DNA of 28,395 nucleotides from Clostridiales bacterium. Its GTDB lineage: Bacteria; Bacillota; Clostridia; Lachnospirales; Lachnospiraceae. The notes under the pieces were generated by a model. The model ran no database searches, was not told the origin of the DNA, and was given only the letters and a program-made list of their open reading frames with translations. The translations under genes and the position numbers were made by a program. The DNA is taken from contig JAHABX010000034.1 in NCBI GenBank assembly GCA_018376135.1, forward strand, positions 1 through 28,395. The letters run 5' to 3'. Position 1 is the first letter of the stretch. Every line of letters begins with the position of its first letter. Shown here piece by piece: positions 26,101 to 28,395 of the stretch.

Positions 26101-26377
26101 CGTTGCCATTGTCATAATGGACAAAGCTTTCGCGCGGCACAGAAATACGACCATCCTCCGTGCTGTCAAAGCTGATGGTTCCGGACAGATTCGGCGAGTA
26201 AGCTTCCTCCGCCTGAAAGGCGATCCACTTCAGCTCTTCCTCCTCTCCCTGGAGAATATAGCCTCCTGTCTCAAAGGTCGACGCAGTACTGGTCGAATGC
26301 CAGATACCAAAGCCGGCGAACGTCATTGTAGTCAGGACTCCCAACAGTAACAGAATAACCATAAATTTTTTGTTCAT
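20108..26377 (-). CDS. Giant membrane-anchored surface protein with collagen-like stalk (2089 aa)
   Basis: First gene of the operon. An N-terminal signal or signal-anchor helix (about 4-25, FMVILLLLGVLTTMTFAGFGI) precedes the shared ectodomain (about 40-250; motifs GRISVPRESFVHYDNGNVMAF and WKLSDRKYMVES), a collagen-like Gly-X-Y stretch (about 259-331, beginning IDGEDGEDGEDGQAGQTGKAG) and then some 1,750 residues of repeated Fn3- or Ig-like beta domains (motifs such as ALEADTEYRLSVTAYY and LTHNTRYIARIYVET type). There is no C-terminal membrane helix or sorting signal. The start at 26377 (ATGAACAAA) has GAGGAAG just upstream; a TTG at 26392 in the same frame overlaps that ribosome binding site and is less likely. 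Promoters and operator-like repeats lie just upstream. Probably a long extracellular fibre; binding target unknown. Confidence 0.88.
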   Translation of the reverse strand: MNKKFMVILLLLGVLTTMTFAGFGIWHSTSTASTFETGGYILQGEEEELKWIAFQAEEAYSPNLSGTISFDSTEDGRISVPRESFVHYDNGNVMAFSDGVLLDFNDLSENFINNYYISAGLPIMEAGDGYTAETETGSLKFGEHLWKLSDRKYMVESPTLSVHFSEDDVREVSRYVQVVVTEDQVVHLLTPENLWMTISENCYIETAGGVKIYPVSQLIDNGSYKLSLAKLSVSTDDSIVLTADETRRQIVPELNIEAIDGEDGEDGEDGQAGQTGKAGEAGVDGTDGEDGADGETGADGSDGQSGSSGSAGANGSGGDGGKNGGTGSSGKDAVVESTTNSALPTMTITDWQVSATGLKGCITVTDSAGFLQAVEDYNKYPGQVTITKVSTGEVVYCYQVEDNYSLDSVEPSNHSFDHFYQREEVYFSTLKDVLEADTEYRLSVTAYYKTNDPANLVYSREFISRSFYTDSTGAMLAYKEAETDKITFSASVSSSYSGSIASAKVYLLTPEQNKSFSAASMGDAGNYTAVQDVNFNGGLSADVTFDGLTHNTRYIARIYVETTEGLQSLTRQELEAMTLKETPTTESADVPRASYNRLTGAFEVWRPVVTDPDGGAVSYTYTAYRLNSEGKWEEDSVRTITASEGEPVEFRLSSGETYKFGVEMKFHDNEKVVYYDLKESETIQSEGDTMPRITLTPETAGAEYNKYNGKLTISLGAKSSIEEVSPNTPMRLEIYADQIQDSSVELTAEGTPVNVSGGDTKTLGSVTLNPMTNTNEVTLLLALDNLYKNTNYSITVYGYLDLGDGNGSSNRAIGTVSFRTYDTVTLNASWQTPADISTAFARTLRLEVKDSTAADDRKNYAADELKSGQVTVDLYSGTGTGKLQIAQKNFNTEDILSQLYSPNGYIITETDFGSPVLDPSGNYTLTISSVADNSYELDLGYINQFENVLNPSEVVSAEPTPPDLLTDPSKGVLANPIYNKDAARYGAFEVKTLPEDAIIGYTLEATYDNVQRIGKTVTYYAYEYKTFFNALKNKDPLEAATPLMKMTHNIDNGSDKVPKVAVLFGGQYTGSSEYKNGYQVYYAGEANDAGGSLVNGMGRGFRYIFAYTVEYAGSSSDSEAVRTYPYDHKEYSLYNQQHGGVKENNVEIGKGVAYILNSGMCSAPRVMPDFHSYVFQSTPDSLASASATSATGEIELHYTWRDPDGLIVIDESDNNTKVSYPTGDGQNTVTENIQKEPLEGADKWYRVTVPYQVTKSDPKILTPQVNVSAYKIEYNEILKRFSLEEDSTSCPLSSVPVEWPWDEQFKHGAYNNIIVTMDTGHLDQNYIDFQLNSNDLGVTDLAKRAAAMKLKIQVLNNPGSEKTFYLPMVSDVSGIYARLATGRLGTEYLNKEFEVTEASILYDTGQQGWNIAENDEMFTLQYTNETGGDFGFSDYVGASGSASLPANGALLNNNNAFKIGNLRNTIQLDDPEQDTKVSFWVNPVLPNKSGSTTYLYPASMGVDAHHSSTAAQLSGRYLTAKRIGTHKLVFENGKDTGTLDAMTPTMTHTGFHSSTNTVEVTGLEVNGFENDGTIYMAAYANYDDAKQLNTQYGGTSPVTIQIGVGGKPVLIDEKMPAIEGLDARKKYYVAFWYKKGEDDVLLLRSDNAEPAIYEVTTSPDAVIDVTTIEYRNDSYFDKSMDIVFNISRTFNLSLRYDIFASREEAEKADGEPLLSHETMNAGTADILFEPEVIMTNNNKLKINLKPDLARQKLEPGKTYYLKISAQENNNGAAAGSTIEEFTITAIGNYGALIYVSKATRDSITYQVTINDPQYTFMTVDSEDGKTAGGLYTVRFTDDQGHLLNTTYDDKVYPMSAPRKVFVLDDDALINDKMNLKENAIMEAGKTYLLNIYAVPDDNHDGQITLNGDTNPSTWADFFDKQGSQIEDCGNKFIEIVKRFWTENTMPNPATAAVEKQLGVASKSQSTTTKDDWLLNENGIYATRQDSDTIRIVFEESFGLIKDDEPLFKRIDWSVYGKAADGTPVDVSGVQRRSQQDELLKKGKDSGGYPIYYFDLPYTVGQGRYTIVLQFRTAETEPAPTKSVTVRGGV
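25385..25603 (-). repeat. Collagen-like Gly-X-Y coding segment
   Basis: About 24 Gly-X-Y triplets, first rich in Glu/Asp (GEDGEDGEDG) and then in Ser, Ala and Asn. Collagen-like segments in bacteria form trimeric rods, so the 2089-aa protein may be trimeric. Confidence 0.85.
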
Positions 26378-26463
26378 AACGATCTTCCTCAAATCTACAT
26401 TTTAAGAATCAACATTTTTCCTGCATTTTACGTGAACATAAATGCATAAAGATACCTAGTAAC

Positions 26464-26492
26464 ATAATACCTCATAGCTTTTTTCAATGCAA
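26464..26492 (-). promoter_or_regulatory. Operon promoter P2 (proximal)
   Basis: On the minus strand TTGCAT (26487-26492) is followed after exactly 17 bases by TATTAT (26464-26469), about 90 bases before the start of the 2089-aa gene. ATACCT half-sites (plus strand, 26467-26472 and 26452-26457) overlap its -10 box and expected start point. Confidence 0.5.
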
Positions 26493-26493
26493 G

Positions 26494-26563
26494 AACTATT
26501 TATCGGGTATATTATATGTCCGTATTGGGTATACGTCAACATTTTAATACCCGATACGGGTAT
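26494..26563. promoter_or_regulatory. Operator-like array between XRE gene and operon
   Basis: Three related sites. O1 (26547-26563) is an inverted repeat ATACCCG-ATA-CGGGTAT. O2 (26532 to 26516, minus strand) is ATACCCAATACGGACAT, matching O1 at 14 of 17 positions. O3 (26510 to 26494) begins ATACCCGATA and then diverges. O2 and O3 start 22 bases apart, about two helical turns. O2 fills the P1 spacer, O3 lies just after the P1 -10, and O1 overlaps the TATAAA box of the rightward XRE promoter. This arrangement suggests repression of the operon and autoregulation by the XRE protein. Confidence 0.65.
26511..26539 (-). promoter_or_regulatory. Operon promoter P1 (distal, strong)
   Basis: On the minus strand TTGACG (26534-26539), 17-base spacer, and a perfect TATAAT (26511-26516). 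The spacer contains an operator-like sequence, ATACCCAATACGGACAT, read leftward from 26532. This is the best candidate promoter for the whole operon. Confidence 0.75.
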
Positions 26564-26566
26564 AAA
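26561..26566 (+). promoter_or_regulatory. Probable -10 box of the XRE gene
   Basis: TATAAA(AT) lies about 44 bases before the XRE start codon. No good -35 hexamer is present at the right distance, so the promoter may be weak or activator-dependent. It overlaps operator O1. Confidence 0.4.
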
Positions 26567-26609
26567 ATATGCTCCAAAATGGATATATAATAAGCATGGA
26601 GGTATTACC

Positions 26610-26912
26610 ATGAATCTAAAGGAAATTCGACAAAAAAGAGGACTTTCTCAGGGTGACGTAGCTTCACGTCTCGGCTGCTCTGCAAATGTATATTCCAGAT
26701 ACGAGCGGGGAGAACGCCAGCCTTCCATCGATGTGCTGATCGGTCTGTCGAAGATCCTGGATGTTTCTGTTGATTTTATAATCGGGAATCATGAGATCGA
26801 GTCTGCCAGCCTGTCCGGATACGAGCTGGAGCTTGTGAAAGAATCGCGGACTGCGGACGAGAGAGCGAAGCAGGATGTGTTGCTTCTGCTTCGGAATCAT
26901 AAGGTATTGTAG
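26610..26912 (+). CDS. XRE-family transcriptional regulator (100 aa)
   Basis: A lambda-Cro/C1-type helix-turn-helix fills residues about 3-60: LKEIRQKRGLSQGDVASRLG, then SANVYSRYERGERQPSIDVL and LSKILDVSVDFIIGN, the classic order for small XRE regulators. The remaining 40 residues form a charged helix, perhaps for dimerisation. The ATG at 26610 is preceded at 7 bases by GGAGG (26598-26602), which decides the start over an upstream in-frame ATG. The gene is divergent from the giant operon, and the shared gap holds operator-like repeats overlapping promoters on both sides. It is likely the operon repressor and its own regulator; the DNA-binding fold is confident and the target is inferred. Confidence 0.88.
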   Translation: MNLKEIRQKRGLSQGDVASRLGCSANVYSRYERGERQPSIDVLIGLSKILDVSVDFIIGNHEIESASLSGYELELVKESRTADERAKQDVLLLLRNHKVL

Positions 26913-26986
26913 GCTGGTGACACTTTCATTCGGCATAAGCTTTTTGCTTTCAGCCTTTAAATAGCCTTTTTGATCTATTCTTGCAG

Positions 26987-27016
26987 AAGGGTTTCACCCA
27001 GCAGAGCGAAACCCTT
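26987..27016. terminator. Hairpin between XRE gene and RelE-type toxin
   Basis: A 9-bp perfect stem AAGGGTTTC/GAAACCCTT with a 12-base loop lies between the converging XRE and toxin genes. A moderately T-rich stretch follows on the plus strand and none on the minus strand, so it may terminate XRE transcription mainly. Confidence 0.5.
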
Positions 27017-27020
27017 TACT

Positions 27021-27332
27021 TTATAATTTCACTTTATAATTTTCCAGCTGATGAAAGATTCCAAGTACATATACATCATTTCCATCAATCCGAAAAATCA
27101 AGATATAATTCATACCCTTTACTACAGCTTCCTTATACCCTTTACTCTTTAGAAAAGAATCTCTGCAATCTGCAAATTGATACGGATTATACTCCAAACG
27201 GTCATACAATTGTTCAATACCATCCAGCAAGCGTTTCGCTGCCGGTTCATTCCGAAATTTAAACAAAATATAATTTACCAGTTGGTCAAGTAATTCTTCC
27301 GCCCTGTCAGTAATAATAAGTCTATAAGCCAT
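27021..27332 (-). CDS. RelE/ParE-family toxin
   Basis: A 103-aa protein with the RelE/ParE layout: ITDRAEELLDQLVNYI N-terminal helix pair, a PAAKRLLDGIEQLYDRLEYNP helix that then turns at the conserved proline, and strands VVKGMNYILIFRIDGNDVYVLGIFH. RelE toxins cleave mRNA at the ribosome and ParE toxins inhibit gyrase; the sequence alone does not decide which applies. Its ATG overlaps the end of the upstream antitoxin gene by 11 bases, typical of a coupled antitoxin-first operon. The encoded GIFHQLENY end is common to the plasmid-stabilisation RelE group. It probably stabilises this region. Confidence 0.88.
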   Translation of the reverse strand: MAYRLIITDRAEELLDQLVNYILFKFRNEPAAKRLLDGIEQLYDRLEYNPYQFADCRDSFLKSKGYKEAVVKGMNYILIFRIDGNDVYVLGIFHQLENYKVKL

Positions 27333-27582
27333 ATTTTGCCCTCATAGAACTTAATGAACTTCTTGCATCCTTTGTTCTTCCTTCTGCAATTTGCTGTTCT
27401 GATATTTCAAGTTCTCTATAAACATTTAGTCTGTGAATCATTTCTTCATAATTCTCCATGCTCATAATAACCATATCCCCATATCCATTTTTAGTTATAT
27501 AAATTGGTTCCTCAGCTTTGTGACACATTTCTGATATTTCTGAAGTATTTTTTAAATCTTTAATTGGAATAATCTGCGGCAT
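27322..27582 (-). CDS. Phd/YefM-family antitoxin
   Basis: An 86-aa protein starting MPQIIPIKDLKNTSEISEMC, the usual Phd/YefM opening, with EPIYITKNGYGDMVIMSMENYEE, the family core that forms the DNA-binding dimer. The C-terminal helices should wrap the toxin. The start at 27582 is fixed by AAGGAGG ending 8 bases upstream; an in-frame ATG at 27603 lies before this site. The complex probably represses its own promoter, and the TTAT-CCC-ATAA repeat at 27622-27632 is a candidate operator. Confidence 0.88.
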   Translation of the reverse strand: MPQIIPIKDLKNTSEISEMCHKAEEPIYITKNGYGDMVIMSMENYEEMIHRLNVYRELEISEQQIAEGRTKDARSSLSSMRAKYGL

Positions 27583-27609
27583 AATATGCACCTCCTTAAC
27601 CATGGCTTT

Positions 27610-27632
27610 ATTATACCACTATTATCCCATAA
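27610..27632 (-). promoter_or_regulatory. Promoter and operator region of the Phd/RelE-type pair
   Basis: On the minus strand a perfect TATAAT (27610-27615) lies about 28 bases before the antitoxin start. The -35 (TGGAAA at 17 bases) is weak. An inverted repeat TTAT-CCC-ATAA (27622-27632) lies in the spacer, where an antitoxin dimer could bind. Confidence 0.5.
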
Positions 27633-27738
27633 TTTCCATTAATTATTTTTAATAAATTTTCTTCCGCCACATTTTCTGTTACCGCCTCTGAACAGTAACT
27701 TTACCTAAAACCTTGAGCAAGGTTCCATTTACTTCAGC
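27633..27738. other. Intergenic, no gene seen
   Basis: AT-rich stretch between the antitoxin promoter and the antisense-RNA promoter. I found no open frame with a ribosome binding site and no strong hairpin. Confidence 0.5.
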
Positions 27739-27767
27739 TTGACAGTTCTCTTTTTTTGATATATCAT
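27739..27767 (+). promoter_or_regulatory. Promoter of antisense RNA (type I module A)
   Basis: TTGACA (27739-27744), 17-base spacer, TATCAT (27762-27767) on the plus strand. It is not followed by any gene on that strand but by a short transcript region ending at the terminator at 27811-27842. Confidence 0.65.
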
Positions 27768-27773
27768 AACTAT

Positions 27774-27845
27774 AGCTAACAAATCCGATTAGTGTCCATA
27801 TGGACAGACGAAAACCCCAGAGGTGGTGCCCTCTGGGGTTTTCTA
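27774..27845 (+). ncRNA. Candidate antitoxin RNA of type I module A (par RNA II-like)
   Basis: Predicted RNA of about 70 bases from the promoter at 27739 to the terminator at 27811-27842. Its 5' part holds two blocks identical to the plus strand over the toxin start: AACAAATCCGATTA (27778-27791 and 27952-27965) and TCCATATGG (27795-27803 and 27971-27979). The RNA is therefore complementary to the toxin mRNA across its start codon (27975), while the 3' hairpins are shared. This matches the par/fst type I layout of Enterococcus (convergent RNAs, direct repeats, shared bidirectional terminator). Confidence 0.65.
27811..27842. terminator. Bidirectional terminator shared by toxin A and its antisense RNA
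   Basis: A perfect 12-bp stem, AAAACCCCAGAG/CTCTGGGGTTTT, with an 8-base loop, flanked by A and T runs so it works both ways. It ends the leftward toxin mRNA and the rightward RNA. Confidence 0.85.
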
Positions 27846-27888
27846 TTCCTTATATGTACGGTGGCTTATACCGTCAGGCTGTCGCTGC

Positions 27889-27975
27889 CTATTCGTCTCC
27901 GTCCAGCCATTTGCAGACATAGTAGCTAACAATGCCTGCTACGACAGAAACAACAAATCCGATTAACAGATCCAT
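27889..27975 (-). CDS. Fst-like small membrane toxin candidate (28 aa)
   Basis: A 28-residue peptide: MDLL, a hydrophobic helix (IGFVVSVVAGIVSYYV), then CKWLDGDE. The start has AGGGGGTGAG about 8 bases upstream. One membrane helix with a short charged end containing W-L is the layout of Fst/Lpt-type type I toxins, which damage the membrane when over-expressed. Its mRNA ends at the bidirectional terminator, and a predicted convergent RNA is complementary to its start region. The leftward promoter is not clear (an extended TGGTATGCT is the best candidate). Very similar small peptides occur in gut Clostridia as far as I recall, often unannotated. The reading frame is good; toxicity is inferred. 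Confidence 0.7.
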   Translation of the reverse strand: MDLLIGFVVSVVAGIVSYYVCKWLDGDE

Positions 27976-28101
27976 ATGGCTCACCCCCTTTCTGCTGGAG
28001 GTTCGACAGCACTTTCAGCATACCACATTTTTCAAGTTTCTTCTATCTCTTTGCTACATTTAGTTGAGTATAGAAGATTTTATAAAAGTATTTGCAATTC
28101 A

Positions 28102-28130
28102 TTGACAACACTTTAGCCTTTTGTTATTAT
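28102..28130 (+). promoter_or_regulatory. Promoter of antisense RNA (type I module B)
   Basis: A perfect TTGACA (28102-28107), 17-base spacer, and TATTAT (28125-28130) on the plus strand, pointing at the 3' end of the toxin B gene. Confidence 0.75.
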
Positions 28131-28136
28131 GAACAT

Positions 28137-28231
28137 AGAAAAAGGTGCTGCCGGAAACGGTTCGCCTTGGTTAATGGTTACGTATCAAAAAAGCAACCAT
28201 CACTTTTGGGGAGCGCGGTTGCTTTTTTGAT
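28137..28231 (+). ncRNA. Candidate antitoxin RNA of type I module B
   Basis: Predicted RNA of about 95 bases running from the promoter at 28102-28130 to the terminator at 28184-28231, overlapping the last codons of toxin B on the opposite strand. Besides the shared hairpin, TACGTATCA (about 28180-28188) nearly matches TATGTATCA (28360-28368), which is the plus strand next to the ribosome binding site of the toxin leader, so pairing there is possible though short. Confidence 0.6.
28184..28231. terminator. Bidirectional terminator shared by toxin B and its antisense RNA
   Basis: A perfect 15-bp stem, ATCAAAAAAGCAACC/GGTTGCTTTTTTGAT, with an 18-base loop. The toxin B stop codon lies in the loop, so the last toxin codons form one arm. 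Confidence 0.85.
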
Positions 28232-28328
28232 GCTTATCTTTCCTGGCGGTCTGCACGATACTGATTACGGTTACAACAATACTGATAACCGTAACGACAA
28301 TACCAGCTACACCGACTATGGTTTCCAC
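28200..28328 (-). CDS. Small membrane toxin candidate of type I module B (42 aa)
   Basis: GTG-started peptide METIVGVAGI followed by a seven-residue repeat (VVTVISI twice) forming one membrane helix, then a basic tail QTARKDKHQKSNRAPQK. AGGAAAGGA lies upstream. The TAA of an eight-codon leader (28332-28358) is only three bases before the GTG, so translation is probably coupled to the leader. Single helix plus basic tail and a convergent RNA resemble TxpA/BsrG- or holin-like type I toxins. The toxin promoter would lie beyond the right edge. The frame and layout are seen, the function is inferred. Confidence 0.6.
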   Translation of the reverse strand: METIVGVAGIVVTVISIVVTVISIVQTARKDKHQKSNRAPQK

Positions 28329-28331
28329 ATC

Positions 28332-28358
28332 TTATGTTCCTTTCCTCTTATTTTCCAT
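28332..28358 (-). CDS. Eight-codon leader peptide upstream of toxin B
   Basis: MENKRKGT then stop, with a near-perfect GGAGGTGA (28366-28373) 7 bases before the ATG. The leader has a much better ribosome site than toxin B, which begins 3 bases after the leader stop. This recalls coupled leader/toxin pairs such as mok/hok, so blocking the leader would silence the toxin. Confidence 0.5.
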   Translation of the reverse strand: MENKRKGT

Positions 28359-28395
28359 TTATGTATCACCTCCGAAATACTGGAAGTTCTCAAAA

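Noticed and set aside
26378..26392. TTG start for the 2089-aa protein
   Set aside because: It overlaps the GAGGAAG ribosome binding site that serves the ATG at 26377.
26487..26609. N-terminal extension of the XRE protein
   Set aside because: It lies over promoters and operators and has no ribosome site; GGAGG before the ATG at 26610 fixes the start.

Overview
The window looks like a chromosomal segment of a Gram-positive Clostridia-type bacterium, most likely Lachnospiraceae-like. The evidence is AGGAGG-type ribosome binding sites, TTGACA/TATAAT-type promoters in AT-rich gaps between GC-richer genes, single-membrane surface proteins with no outer-membrane features, and gut-Firmicute-style small toxins. 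The taxonomic call is inference. I saw no rRNA, tRNA, transposase or CRISPR array.

Layout. (1) 1-287: short flank with a leftward promoter and the terminator of the main operon; the terminator resembles the 3' end of the type I toxin locus at the other end of the window. (2) 288-26377: one leftward block of twelve tightly packed genes, read in transcription order as: giant surface protein with a collagen-like segment (2089 aa), surface protein with a Gly-Gly-X segment (637 aa), F-type ATPase c-like subunit, b/delta-like fusion, alpha, gamma, beta, epsilon-like, a five-helix membrane protein, a small single-pass ectodomain protein (267 aa), a second giant surface protein (3518 aa), and a GAF-domain protein. 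(3) 26393-26609: divergent control region with two leftward promoters, a rightward promoter and repeated ATACCCG/CGGGTAT operator-like sites. (4) 26610-26912: XRE-family regulator. (5) 26987-28395: Phd/YefM-RelE-type toxin-antitoxin pair, then two small-membrane-peptide type I toxin-antitoxin candidates, each with a convergent antisense RNA and a shared bidirectional terminator.

The main observation is the block at 288-26377. Alpha and beta keep the nucleotide-binding and catalytic motifs of F1-ATPase and the gene order c-b-delta-alpha-gamma-beta-epsilon is canonical. However, the c-like subunit has no acidic residue in either membrane helix, and I see no subunit a. The motor can probably hydrolyse ATP but should not be able to move protons or sodium in the usual way. 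It lies in one apparent operon with four membrane-anchored extracellular proteins that share a related N-terminal ectodomain; three of these continue through a long glycine-rich stalk (a different type in each) into large beta-rich regions. My hypothesis is an ATP-driven rotary or conformational surface machine: a cytoplasmic F1 motor, a non-conducting membrane ring, a b/delta-like stator, and giant extracellular fibres. The nearest known analogues are the F1-like 'X0' ATPases of Mycoplasma, which are linked to gliding and to immunoglobulin capture/cleavage. Function is unproven.

The XRE regulator sits divergently next to the operon promoters, and operator-like repeats overlap both its own promoter and the operon's, so it probably controls the system. 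The toxin-antitoxin modules on the right flank, and a toxin-like remnant on the left, fit an accessory, maintained island.
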